The notes: generated by a model from the sequence alone, not told the origin. Counted from the stretch's first letter, positions 1-7,920 are shown. The stretch: DNA of 64,000 bases from VFMC01 sp040380855 (GCA_040380855.1 JBEIIG010000013.1:3567-67566), one strand, 5' to 3'. Numbers and translations are program-made.

Positions 1-1
1 C

Positions 2-121
2 GGCGACTCGAGCAACACCCGGTCGCTGCTCGAGGAAGAAGCCGAGCGCCTGGCGACACCGATCCAGTGGACGGCCGACAGCGACGATCAACGACCGGGG
101 AGCGACACCGCGACGAAGTGA
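2..121 (+). CDS. C-terminal end of an unidentified protein (5' truncated)
   Basis: The window opens inside a reading frame that runs for 39 codons and stops at TGA 119-121. The residues are mostly charged and polar: an acidic helical stretch (LLEEEAERLA), then a tail rich in Asp, Ser and Thr. No family can be recognised from so short a piece. It lies about 40 bases upstream of the P450 start on the same strand. Confidence 0.45.
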   Translation, partial: GDSSNTRSLLEEEAERLATPIQWTADSDDQRPGSDTATK

Positions 122-160
122 TCGACGGGCACACCGGCGTTGCCGCCTACGCTCGCCTCG

Positions 161-1384
161 ATGGGTTCGCACGATGACCTGCTCGCACGGTTCGATGTCG
201 CCGATCCTGCGTTCATCGCCGACCCCTACCCGTTCCTGAACGAGTTGCGCGAGGCCACGCCCATCGTGTGGAACGAGGGCACTCAGCAGTGGATGCTCAC
301 CCGGTTCGCCGATGCGCACGAGACCCTGCGCGATCGCCGACTCGGACGTGCCTACAACCATCGCTATACCCATGCCGAGTTCGGTCGCGCCGAACCCGAT
401 CCGCGCTGGAGCCGATTCCACGAGCACGAACGATGGTCGCTGCTGTGCCTCGAACCTCCCGACCACACGCGGCTCCGACGACTGATCGCGAAGGTGTTCA
501 CGCCGTCGGCCGTGGCCGCGCTCCGACCCACCATCGAGGGCTTCGCAGCGGAACTGGTCGAGCACTGCGCTGCCGCCGATTCGTTCGATCTCATCAGCCA
601 GTACGCGCAGCCCTACTCGGTGGCGGTCATCTGCTCGATGCTCGGCGTGCCTCGCACCGACACGCAACTGCTGCTCGACTGGTCGCATGCGATCGTGAAG
701 ATGTACGAGCTGTCGACCACCGACGATGTGAGGGCTGCCGCCGATCGCGCTGCGGGCGAATACATCGACTACACCCGGGCGCTCATCGCCGACAAGCGCA
801 GGTCGCCCGACGGTCTGCTCGTCTCGGCACTCGCCGGGGTGGTCGACGACGGCGAGCGGCTGAGCGACGACGAGATCGTGTCGACCACGATGGTGCTGCT
901 CGAAGCCGGTCACGAAGCGACGGTCAACACCCTGGGCAACGGGGTGCGGGCGCTGATGCACCACCGCGACCAGTGGGAGCGGCTCGTCCGTGGTGAGGTG
1001 GATGCCCGTACCGCCGTGGAGGAGATGCTGCGCTGGGACTCGCCGCTGCAGTTGTTCGAACGCTGGGTGCTCGAACCAGGGGTGGAGATCGCCGGGCAGC
1101 AACTCGCCGTCGGCGACGAGGTGGCCATGCTGTTCGGAGCAGCCGAGCGCGATCCACGTCGCTTCGCCGAGGCCGACCGATTCGACATCGGGCGGGGCGA
1201 CACGGCACACATCGGCTTCGGCGGCGGCATCCACTTCTGCGTCGGAGCCCCACTGGCGCGCCAGGAGATCGAGGTGTCGTTGCGCACGCTCGTCAGCCGC
1301 CTGCCCGACCTGCACCTGGTGGCCGAACCCACCTACCACCCCACGTTCGTCATTCGTGGTCTCACGGCGCTGCAGGTCGCCTGA
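161..1384 (+). CDS. cytochrome P450
   Basis: Soluble bacterial P450 monooxygenase of 407 residues, expected to hydroxylate a hydrophobic substrate with electrons from a ferredoxin. The family motifs are present: I-helix AGHEAT near residues 249-254 (usual form AGxET), the K-helix ExxR as EMLR near residue 288, and the heme loop FGGGIHFCVG with the thiolate ligand at Cys360. A TTG at 140 is also in frame, but ATG 161 fits the normal short N-terminus (MGSHDDLLARF). The AhpD-family gene starts 3 bases after the stop, so the two are probably cotranscribed. No redox partner gene is adjacent, and the substrate cannot be inferred. Confidence 0.93.
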   Translation: MGSHDDLLARFDVADPAFIADPYPFLNELREATPIVWNEGTQQWMLTRFADAHETLRDRRLGRAYNHRYTHAEFGRAEPDPRWSRFHEHERWSLLCLEPPDHTRLRRLIAKVFTPSAVAALRPTIEGFAAELVEHCAAADSFDLISQYAQPYSVAVICSMLGVPRTDTQLLLDWSHAIVKMYELSTTDDVRAAADRAAGEYIDYTRALIADKRRSPDGLLVSALAGVVDDGERLSDDEIVSTTMVLLEAGHEATVNTLGNGVRALMHHRDQWERLVRGEVDARTAVEEMLRWDSPLQLFERWVLEPGVEIAGQQLAVGDEVAMLFGAAERDPRRFAEADRFDIGRGDTAHIGFGGGIHFCVGAPLARQEIEVSLRTLVSRLPDLHLVAEPTYHPTFVIRGLTALQVA

Positions 1385-1387
1385 GCG

Positions 1388-2428
1388 ATGGAGGTGCGAG
1401 CCGACCTGCTGACAGCGCAGCGCGACGCGTGGGACGACCTCGTGCGGCCCGGGCCGTGCCTCAGCGGTGAGGCGCGGCGCGAACTCGCGCTGACCGCGCT
1501 CGCCGCGCTGACCTCGGCTGAACCGTTACCGCCGTGGGTGGCGCCGTCGACGCTCGCCGACGTGCTGCCGCACCGCAGCGCTGCCCCGACGCGAGCACAC
1601 GATGCGGTGTACCGCATCGCCGCCCACGCCGGCACGTTGACGATCGACTGGTACAACGCGATCACCACCGAGGTGGGCGAACTGGCCTATGTCGAACTGG
1701 TGGCCCTCACCTGCACCGTGGCGGCCGTCTGGTCGTTCCGGCGTAGTGCAGGCCTCGATCCGTGGCCGCTCGGCGATCCCGTCGTCGGTGCGCCGACGGG
1801 CCGTGTGGCCGATCAGGTGGTGCACCCGGCGTTGAACTGGGTGCCGGTTGCGGCGCCCGCCGATCAACGCGCCGCGGTGGTGCAGGCATTCACCGCCCTG
1901 CCCAGCGAGCACACCCGCACGTGGCGGCTCGCCGACGCCCAGTACATCCCCGATCTCGAGATGGTCGACCCGCGCTGGACGCGTGGGCCGCTGAGCCGCC
2001 CCCAGATGGAACTCGTGGCCACTCGCGTGGCGCAGTTGCGGCAGTGCTTCTTTTGAACGGTGTCGCACGCAGGCATGCTCAGTTGGAGCGGCCAGGTCGA
2101 GGGCGACGAGGTCGACCTCGTCGCCCTCGGGCGCGGCGAGGCAGGCACGTCGGTACCGCTGGCCGCCGAGTTGCACGCGTTCGCTGCGGCCGCGGTCGGT
2201 CATGACGAGGCCGAGTTGGTGCAGCGTCGGGCCGCCCTGATCGCAGCGGCCGGAGGTGGCCGAACGGGTGCCGATGCGATGGTCGACGCAGCAGCAGTGG
2301 TGGCGAACTTCGAGATGATGACCCGGCTCGCCGACGGGACGGGGGCACGCTTCGCCGACGAGGTGACGGCCGAACGGGCAGCGCTCGCCAGCGCGCTCGG
2401 CGCGTCGGACCTCACCTCGAAGCGCTGA
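1388..2428 (+). CDS. AhpD/carboxymuconolactone decarboxylase-family protein, probable selenoprotein (in-frame TGA at 2054-2056)
   Basis: The frame opens at ATG 1388, meets a single TGA at 2054-2056, and continues in the same frame to TGA 2426-2428. Read through, it gives 346 residues with selenocysteine at 223. The residues around the TGA are Cys220-Phe-Phe-Sec223-Thr-Val-Ser-His227, which is the AhpD redox motif CxxCxxxH with the second, peroxidatic cysteine replaced by Sec. The part after the TGA has the expected helical AhpD character (NFEMMTRLADGTG). Likely role: thiol/selenol peroxidase or disulfide reductase. A hairpin suited to be a bacterial SECIS follows the TGA. The gene overlaps the convergent stress-protein gene by 17 bases. 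No sel genes are in the window. The alternative is a nonsense mutation, which is less likely given where the TGA falls. Confidence 0.82.
2072..2093 (+). promoter_or_regulatory. candidate bacterial SECIS hairpin
   Basis: GGC(AT)GCTC-AGTTG-GAGC(G)GCC: a 4-bp upper stem under a 5-base loop, a small AT/G internal loop, and a 3-bp lower stem. The loop carries GU and starts 24 bases after the in-frame TGA, inside the spacing known for bacterial SECIS elements. The structure was found by eye and no folding program was run. Confidence 0.6.
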
Positions 2429-3707
2429 CCTCGGCCGGCGTGTCGCAGGGGATGATCACGAGCGGGCAGTCGACCTGCTGCACCGCGTTCTCGCTCACCG
2501 ACCCGAGCAGGAGCGATGCGATACGGCCGTGGTGATGGCGGCCGATCACCACCATCGATGCGCCCTGGCTCTGCTTGCCGATGGCGGTCACCGTGCCGCC
2601 CTCGGCGACGATCGTCTCGACGATCAACGTCGGATGTGCGGCCGCGATCGCAGCGACCACGGTGGCGGCTTCGTCGAGCGCGGCCTGGCGGCACGCTTCG
2701 ATGTCGGGCCAGATGGGGTAGCCGTACATCGAGGCCGGCCCGACGGGGATCTGCCAGGTGTGCAGCACCTGCAGGATGGCTCCCACGCGGTCGGCTTCGG
2801 CAGCAGCCCATTCGACGGCCGGACGCGAGGCAGCGAAGGTGTCGATCGCCACCACGACGCGCTTGCGCATGTCGGCGAGCGGAGCCTCGTCGGCGACGGG
2901 CGCTCCACTCGGTGCGGGGGCCTCGGGTTCGGCCGGATGGAGCATCAGGATCGGCACCGGGCTGTGACGCAGCACGCGCATCGCCGTGCTGGGCACCGAC
3001 AGTCGCGCACCGCTCGGGATGCCGCGTGTGGCGAGGGCCAGCATCGCCACGTCGCCCGACCGGCCGAGGTAGTCCACCAGTGCATCGTCGGCGTTGCCGT
3101 ACAGCGTGTCGAAGTCGATGCGGTCCGAGTGGGGGAGCGTCGACGCGACACGCGACAGGTACGCGGTGTCGGCGGCGTCGCTCGCTGCGTGTTCGAGGCC
3201 CACCTGGAGCAGGCGCACCGACAGCCCGAGTGTGGCAGCCACCTGGAGGGCGGCCGGCAGGATCGTCTCGCTCAGGTCGCTGCCGTCGAGGGCGACGGCG
3301 AGGACACCGGCTGTGGCGCGCGGTTCGCTGCGGGGCCCGATGACGACGATCGGCACCTGGGCGTCGCGCACCAGATCGGCGCTGATGCTGCCGAACAGCA
3401 ACTCGCCCACCGCAGTGCGGCCGTGGCTCCCGACACACCAGAGGCTGTTGCGCCGGGCGAGAACTTCGTCGACGAGGCGACCTTCGATGTCGTCGCTCTC
3501 GGTCGTGATCACCCGCATCGCCGTTCCGTCGCTGTCGCCAGCGAGCGACCGCAGTGCCGCGGCCGTCGTGTTCGCGTAGCGGGGCGACGTGACCGACAGC
3601 AGCTCGGTGTCGGCACCGGCTCGCCGGGCGAGGGCTCGGCCCTGCTCGACCGCGACGAGCGACGCCTCGGAGAAGTCGACCGGGATGATGACGTGTTCGA
3701 TGGTCAT
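2412..3707 (-). CDS. triple-domain universal stress protein
   Basis: 431 residues made of three tandem UspA domains, at about 1-140, 146-285 and 298-425. UspA domains bind ATP or AMP and modulate stress and dormancy physiology. Domains 1 and 3 keep the nucleotide-loop pattern: GSHGRTAVGELLFGSIS in domain 1, and GRHHHGRIASLLLGSVS in domain 3. In domain 2 this loop is degenerate. Most actinobacterial Usps have one or two domains, so three is uncommon. The ATG at 3707 begins MTIEHVIIPVDF, the canonical first strand. Upstream codons in the same frame are low-complexity and were excluded. A GGGAC-type dyad sits about 36 bases upstream. Confidence 0.9.
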   Translation of the reverse strand: MTIEHVIIPVDFSEASLVAVEQGRALARRAGADTELLSVTSPRYANTTAAALRSLAGDSDGTAMRVITTESDDIEGRLVDEVLARRNSLWCVGSHGRTAVGELLFGSISADLVRDAQVPIVVIGPRSEPRATAGVLAVALDGSDLSETILPAALQVAATLGLSVRLLQVGLEHAASDAADTAYLSRVASTLPHSDRIDFDTLYGNADDALVDYLGRSGDVAMLALATRGIPSGARLSVPSTAMRVLRHSPVPILMLHPAEPEAPAPSGAPVADEAPLADMRKRVVVAIDTFAASRPAVEWAAAEADRVGAILQVLHTWQIPVGPASMYGYPIWPDIEACRQAALDEAATVVAAIAAAHPTLIVETIVAEGGTVTAIGKQSQGASMVVIGRHHHGRIASLLLGSVSENAVQQVDCPLVIIPCDTPAEVSASR

Positions 3708-3742
3708 GCGGGCACTCTGGCCGACGAAGGACCGCCTCACAA

Positions 3743-3756
3743 GGGACCAACGGTCC
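3743..3756. promoter_or_regulatory. GGGAC-N4-GGTCC dyad, DosR-box-like
   Basis: GGGACCAACGGTCC lies 36 bases upstream of the stress-protein ATG. It resembles the mycobacterial DosR/DevR box (core GGGAC-N4-GTCCC; 8 of 10 positions match). Usp genes are classic DosR targets. A match of this quality is expected by chance several times in a window this long. Confidence 0.35.
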
Positions 3757-3859
3757 GTCGTGGGTTGCGTCGTGGGTTGCGTCGTGGATCGCGTCGCGGA
3801 TCGCGTCGCGGATCGCGTCGTGGATCGCGTCGTGGATCGCGTCGTGGATCGCGTCGTGG
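3757..3859. repeat. 12-bp tandem repeat, about 8.6 copies
   Basis: Units of GTCGTGGATCGC, with variants GTCGTGGGTTGC and GTCGCGGATCGC, fill the gap between the stress-protein gene and the 3' end of the serine hydrolase. The 12-bp period keeps a frame open through it, but nothing suggests translation. Confidence 0.9.
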
Positions 3860-3862
3860 AAC

Positions 3863-5110
3863 TCAGTCGACCAGTGCCTGATGCACCATCTGCTTCAGTT
3901 GGCTGCGCAGCGGGAGCGAACCCGACGGCAGCAGTTGCGTCATGAAGACACAGACGAGGTCTTCGACCGGATCGACCCAGAAGAACGTGCTGGCGGCGCC
4001 ACCCCATCCGAAGTCGCCCACCGAGGCTGGCACCTTTGCCTTCACCGGGTCGATGGTGACCGAGCCGAGCAGGCCGAAGCCCACGCCGTCGTATGTGGTC
4101 TCGCTGAACAGCGGCCGGCCGAACTCGGACAGGTCGGCGCCGCCGGGCAGGTGGTTGCGGGTCGCGTAGGCGATCGTGCGCGGCGAGAGCAGGCGAACGC
4201 CGTCGAGGCCTCCTCGTCCGCGGAGCATCTCGGCGAAGCGCAGGTAGTCGGCGGTGGTCGAGACGAGACCGCCGCCGCCCGACAGCATCGTCGGCGGGCG
4301 CAGCACCGTGACGGTCAGCTCGTCGAGCGCCCGCAATGTCCCGCTCGGATTCGCGTAGAGGGTGGCGAGTCGCTCGGCATCGTCGGCCGACACCTGGAAG
4401 CCGGTGTCGTGCATACCGAGCGGTTCGAAGATGCGGTTGCGCATCACCGTGTCGAGCGACTGCCCGGTGACCACTTCGATCACCCGTCCGAGCACGTCGG
4501 TCGACATCGAGTAGTTCCACTCGCGTCCGGGCTGGAACACCAGTGGCAGCCGTGCGAGCGCTGCGCACTGCTCGGCCAGACCGTCGGTCCGGGGTGTCGC
4601 CGAGTCGAATCCTGCGGCTCGGTACATGGCGTCGACCGGATGCGCCTGCATGAACCCGTAGGTGAGCCCCGAGGTGTGGGTGAGCAGATGCCAGATCAGC
4701 ATCGGTTCGGTGACGGGCTCGAGGCTCGGTGCGGTGGAGCTGCCCGACCGCCACACGCGTTGCTCGGCGAACTCGGGCAGGAACCGCGCCACCGGATCCT
4801 TCAGTTCGAACAGCCCCTCCTCCCACAGCATCAGTGCCAGCACCGAGGTGATCGGCTTGGTCATCGAGTAGATCCGCCACACCGTCTCGCCGGTACCTGG
4901 GTCGCCGGTGACCGGCGCTCCCTGTTCGCGATCGCGGTGCCCGGCGCTGGCCACGTGGGCGAGGTGGCCACCACGTGCCAGGGCCACCTGCCAACCGGCC
5001 AGTTGCCCGCGGTCGACGTAGCCGGTGAACAACCGGTCGAGCCGGCCGAGCCGGGCTGCGTCGAGGCCGACGTCACCCGGGTCGACGGTGGGTTCGAGTG
5101 TTGCTGCCAT
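3863..5110 (-). CDS. serine hydrolase of the beta-lactamase / family VIII esterase class
   Basis: 415-residue protein with the class C beta-lactamase/penicillin-binding-protein fold signature: nucleophile motif S82-M-T-K85, and the second-motif tyrosine at Y200 (YSMS). There is a C-terminal glycine-rich segment (FGWGGAASTFFWVDP) where the KTG/HxG motif is normally found. No signal peptide is visible, so it is probably cytoplasmic. This fits a family VIII carboxylesterase or amidase better than a secreted antibiotic-inactivating enzyme. It is transcribed away from SCO1 across a 105-base gap. The substrate is unknown. Confidence 0.85.
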   Translation of the reverse strand: MAATLEPTVDPGDVGLDAARLGRLDRLFTGYVDRGQLAGWQVALARGGHLAHVASAGHRDREQGAPVTGDPGTGETVWRIYSMTKPITSVLALMLWEEGLFELKDPVARFLPEFAEQRVWRSGSSTAPSLEPVTEPMLIWHLLTHTSGLTYGFMQAHPVDAMYRAAGFDSATPRTDGLAEQCAALARLPLVFQPGREWNYSMSTDVLGRVIEVVTGQSLDTVMRNRIFEPLGMHDTGFQVSADDAERLATLYANPSGTLRALDELTVTVLRPPTMLSGGGGLVSTTADYLRFAEMLRGRGGLDGVRLLSPRTIAYATRNHLPGGADLSEFGRPLFSETTYDGVGFGLLGSVTIDPVKAKVPASVGDFGWGGAASTFFWVDPVEDLVCVFMTQLLPSGSLPLRSQLKQMVHQALVD

Positions 5111-5164
5111 GGCTCGCGTCCTTTCTGTCCGTTGGCGGGACTGTAGGCCCTGGCCGATGCGGTC

Positions 5165-5178
5165 GGGTCCTTCGTCCC
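5165..5178. promoter_or_regulatory. GGGTC-N4-GTCCC dyad, DosR-box-like
   Basis: GGGTCCTTCGTCCC lies in the divergent gap between the serine hydrolase (start 5110) and SCO1 (start 5216). It matches the core GGGAC-N4-GTCCC at 9 of 10 positions. No regulator of this class is encoded in the window. Confidence 0.35.
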
Positions 5179-5215
5179 GGTGTGGCGGCGAGGCCCACCG
5201 CGTACGATCGGAGCC

Positions 5216-5848
5216 ATGCGATTCAGTTGGCGCGCCATCTCTGGAGTCGTCGTGGGCGGAGTTCTAGCGGCCGGTGTACTGCTCGGACTGGCCGCCTGCG
5301 GTGGCGACGATGCCGCGCGCGAGTACGTCGGTTACCGGCAATCACCCGGCCAGCAGGTGGGCGCCGCGTCGCTTCCCGACGCCAGCGCAGAGGGCGCCGA
5401 CTTCGCGTTCGCTGCCGAACCCGGACACCTGCTCATCGCCTACTTCGGCTACACCTCGTGCCCCGACGTGTGCCCCACCACCCTGTCTGGGCTGCGCCAG
5501 GCGTTGCGCGACCTCGGCGACGATGCGGCCCGGGTCGACCTGGCGATGGTCACCATCGACCCGGCCCGCGACACCGACGAGATCCTGGTCGGGTACGTGC
5601 AGAGCTTCGTCGATGGCGCCCATGCGCTGCGTACCACCGACGACAGTTCGCTACGGGCCGCCGCTGACGCGTTCGGTGCCTCCTACAGCGTCACCACCGC
5701 CGCTGATGGCGCGGTGGAGGTGGCCCACTCCGGCGCGATGTACGTGGTCGATCCCTCCGGTGCCGTCACCCTCACGTGGCCGTTCGGGGTCACCTCCGAC
5801 GACATTCGCGGCGACCTGGCCCAACTGCTCGAGGAGTACCCCTCGTGA
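5216..5848 (+). CDS. SCO1/SenC-type copper chaperone lipoprotein
   Basis: 210-residue thioredoxin-fold protein that delivers copper to, or keeps reduced, the CuA site of cytochrome c oxidase subunit II. The copper ligands are visible: CxxxC as C82-PDV-C86P and the distal His171 (AHSGAMYVVD). The N-terminus is a membrane-directed signal with a lipobox ending at Cys28 (GLAAC), so it should be anchored on the outer face of the membrane. ATG 5216 was chosen over GTG 5180 because it places the signal peptide correctly. It overlaps the cupredoxin-like gene by GTGA, so the two form an operon. Copper-assembly genes for the same pathway lie just downstream on the other strand. Confidence 0.92.
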   Translation: MRFSWRAISGVVVGGVLAAGVLLGLAACGGDDAAREYVGYRQSPGQQVGAASLPDASAEGADFAFAAEPGHLLIAYFGYTSCPDVCPTTLSGLRQALRDLGDDAARVDLAMVTIDPARDTDEILVGYVQSFVDGAHALRTTDDSSLRAAADAFGASYSVTTAADGAVEVAHSGAMYVVDPSGAVTLTWPFGVTSDDIRGDLAQLLEEYPS

Positions 5849-6249
5849 ACCTGCATCGCACACGTCTCGATCGGTGGTCGGCCCTCGTCGTGCTGCCGTT
5901 GCTGGCGTTCGTGCCACTGGCGTGCAGCAGCGACGTGGCGCAGCCAGGTCTCAGTGCCGTGCCGGTCACCACCATCGCCGGTCCGTACGACTACGACTTC
6001 ACGATTCCCGCTGGCACCGGCGTGCTGCTCGACGCCGGGGCCCGGCCGACCGTGTTCCCCACGTTCCTCGATGTGAAGGTGGGCGACACCATCCGGATCA
6101 TCAACGACGACGACCGCGGGCACACCATGGGCACGTTCTACGTGCTGGCGAAGTCGACGCTCACCTACCGTTTCACCACGGCAGGAGTGTTCAAGGGCGA
6201 GTGCACGGTGAACCCCGGACAGGAGTTCGTCCTCACCGTCACGGAGTGA
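5845..6249 (+). CDS. cupredoxin-like lipoprotein with incomplete copper site
   Basis: 134 residues starting at GTG 5845, which overlaps the SCO1 stop. It has a signal peptide with a lipobox ending at Cys27 (VPLAC). A beta-rich cupredoxin-like domain follows, with His93 (RGHTMG) and Cys120 (FKGECTVNPG). A standard type 1 copper loop reads C-x2-H-x3/4-M. Here the positions after Cys120 are Thr-Val-Asn-Pro-Gly-Gln, so the second His and the Met are missing. It may bind copper differently (His/Cys only, perhaps as a chaperone) or be a structural cupredoxin. Its 3' end overlaps the convergent TlpA gene by 11 bases. Confidence 0.8.
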   Translation: MNLHRTRLDRWSALVVLPLLAFVPLACSSDVAQPGLSAVPVTTIAGPYDYDFTIPAGTGVLLDAGARPTVFPTFLDVKVGDTIRIINDDDRGHTMGTFYVLAKSTLTYRFTTAGVFKGECTVNPGQEFVLTVTE

Positions 6250-6745
6250 TGCCGAATTGCTCGGCCACGAGGTCGAGCAGTTCCGCCTCATCGACGGCGC
6301 CTGAGTGCACCTCGACCGATCCGTCGGCCGCCACGAACAGCGTGGCCGGCAGACCGGTGATGCGCAGTTCGGCGGTGAGGTCGCCGTCGCCGTCGAGGTA
6401 CTGGGGGAACGTCACCCCGATGTCGGCCAGGTAGGCGGCGGCAGGTGCGGCATCGTCGCCCTGGTTCACGCCGAGCACCGCAACCCTGCCCTGCAGTTGA
6501 TCGGCGACGTCCTGGAACGCCGGCAACTCCTTTCGGCACGGACCGCACCAGGTGGCCCACAGGTTCACGACGGCCGGTCCGTCGATGTCGGCTGCCGACA
6601 AGGCCTCACCGGCGGGGTCGATCGGCGTGAGGTCGACGGCCGGGAGTGCAGACGGCTGCCCTTCGTTGCTGCAGGCAGCGAGGGGAGCAGCCACGAGTGC
6701 GGCGGCGACAACGGCGGTCGACCAGCGTTGCCCGATGCGGGTCAC
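6239..6745 (-). CDS. TlpA/ResA-type thioredoxin lipoprotein
   Basis: 168 residues with a signal peptide and lipobox (PLAAC, Cys25) and one thioredoxin domain with the active site W-C67-G-P-C70. Such extracytoplasmic thioredoxins reduce apocytochrome c cysteines or the CuA cysteines before metal loading. The start is GTG 6745, overlapping the stop of the PCuAC gene (GTGA), so translation is probably coupled. The cis-proline region (TGLPATLFV) is intact. Its place beside SCO1 and PCuAC points to a role in oxidase assembly. Confidence 0.92.
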   Translation of the reverse strand: MTRIGQRWSTAVVAAALVAAPLAACSNEGQPSALPAVDLTPIDPAGEALSAADIDGPAVVNLWATWCGPCRKELPAFQDVADQLQGRVAVLGVNQGDDAAPAAAYLADIGVTFPQYLDGDGDLTAELRITGLPATLFVAADGSVEVHSGAVDEAELLDLVAEQFGITP

Positions 6746-7302
6746 GGCGCAGCGTCGCCGACGGTGACGGGCACCTCCACCGAACCGGCCTGCTCGAACG
6801 TGAGCGTGATCGTGAAGGTCTGGCCCATCTCGAGCGGGGCGACGAGGTCGAGCAGCATGATGTGGTATCCACCGGGCTTCAGCTCCACGGCGGTGCCGGC
6901 GTGTAGGTCGATCCCGTCGACCGGCTGCATCATCATCGTCGGCTCGGTGCTGACCGGCATCGAGCCGGTCGTGTCGCCGGTCATGCCGCCGGTCGTGTCG
7001 CCGGCCATGGTCGTCTCGCCCATGTCGCCGGCCATCACCGTCTCGTGCAGTTCCACCGTTGCGGCGATGCCGGCGTCGACGGCCACACCGGTGAGCCGAT
7101 CGTCGACGCCGCTCGTGAGGGTCATGTAGGCCGCGCCTGCACTGGCCATCATCGGGCTGGTCCGTGCCCAGGCGCCCTCGACGGTGATGCCTGGCTCAGC
7201 GGTCGTGCCGGTCGTGTCGGTCGTGTCGGAACTGTCGGAGCCGCAGGCCCCCAGCAGGAGGGCGGTGCCCAGTGCGAGCGAGATCAACGAGCGACGATTC
7301 AT
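6742..7302 (-). CDS. PCu(A)C-type periplasmic copper chaperone lipoprotein with Met-rich insertion
   Basis: 186 residues: signal peptide with lipobox ending at Cys20, a Thr/Asp-rich linker, then a PCuAC domain. The copper motif His-Met...His-x-Met is present as H86/M90 and H147/M149 (GGYHIML). Between the halves, at about residues 91-125, there is an insertion of roughly 30 residues rich in Met, Gly and Thr (repeats such as MAGDTTGGMTGD). It adds many potential Cu(I)-binding methionines that ordinary family members lack. The product should pass Cu(I) to SCO1 or the CuA domain. First gene of an operon with the TlpA protein. Confidence 0.9.
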   Translation of the reverse strand: MNRRSLISLALGTALLLGACGSDSSDTTDTTGTTAEPGITVEGAWARTSPMMASAGAAYMTLTSGVDDRLTGVAVDAGIAATVELHETVMAGDMGETTMAGDTTGGMTGDTTGSMPVSTEPTMMMQPVDGIDLHAGTAVELKPGGYHIMLLDLVAPLEMGQTFTITLTFEQAGSVEVPVTVGDAAP

Positions 7303-7403
7303 GTGGGGGTCCTTTCGAATGAAGTCGACTGCAGGTCGGTCGAAGGTGGCTCCGAGTTCCTGCTGGACCCCGTCAGGATGGCCAGATCGGCCCTGCCCGA
7401 AAC

Positions 7404-7417
7404 AGGACCTTCGTCAC
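7404..7417. promoter_or_regulatory. AGGAC-N4-GTCAC dyad, weak DosR-box-like site
   Basis: AGGACCTTCGTCAC is about 100 bases upstream of the PCuAC start, in the 213-base gap between that gene and the cytochrome c gene. It matches the GGGAC-N4-GTCCC core at 8 of 10 positions, with the same CTTC spacer as the site at 5165. The rest of the gap shows nothing recognisable. Confidence 0.25.
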
Positions 7418-7515
7418 AACTCGGAACCCGACCGCGATGGTGGACGACCTCGGGTGGTGAGTCGAACACAGCGATACCCCTGGCTGGTGGCATCGGCAGT
7501 CGTCGTCGGCGCCGG

Positions 7516-7920
7516 TCAGCCCTGCGCGTCGAGTCCGACGGCGAGCAGCCAGTCGACGATCTGGCCGACCTGCTCGTCCGACAGTGACACGGTGGGCATC
7601 TGGAGCGTGGCGCCCTGTACCCGCTTGGCGCCCGGCGCCACGATCGACTCGGTGAGATAGGCCCGATCGGCCACGACGGTCGAACCGTCGTGGAGCTCGA
7701 CGGTCGACCCGGCGAGGCCGACGAGGGCTGGCGCCACGCCGCCGGTGAAGTCGAGCCCGTGGCAGCCCGCGCAGCCCGCGTGTTGCGCCTTCTCCAGCCC
7801 CAGTCGTGCAGCAGGGGAGAGGTCGCCCATGCTGGTCGAGGCGGAGTCGGTACCGCACGCCGCCGCGCCCAGCGCCGTCGCCAGCAGCAGGGTCAGGCAG
7901 CGAGTGACCGTGCGCGTCAC
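7516..7920 (-). CDS. small cytochrome c lipoprotein
   Basis: 134 residues: signal sequence with lipobox ending at Cys22 (AAAC), one heme c motif C50-A-G-C53-H54, and a C-terminal Met108 (LQMPTVSLSDEQV) suited to be the sixth iron ligand. This is a class I monoheme cytochrome, similar to those fused to or serving oxidase subunit II. It starts at GTG 7920, overlapping the stop of the sigma factor gene, so the sigma factor and this cytochrome form an operon. Likely role: electron carrier on the outer face of the membrane, possibly part of a copper- or redox-stress regulon. Confidence 0.9.
   Translation of the reverse strand: MTRTVTRCLTLLLATALGAAACGTDSASTSMGDLSPAARLGLEKAQHAGCAGCHGLDFTGGVAPALVGLAGSTVELHDGSTVVADRAYLTESIVAPGAKRVQGATLQMPTVSLSDEQVGQIVDWLLAVGLDAQG

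Noticed and set aside
2060..2428. Independent 122-residue gene starting at GTG 2060
   Set aside because: It is in the same frame as the gene before, starts four bases after its TGA, has no ribosome site, and supplies the missing C-terminal half of the AhpD family. Read-through as Sec explains it better.
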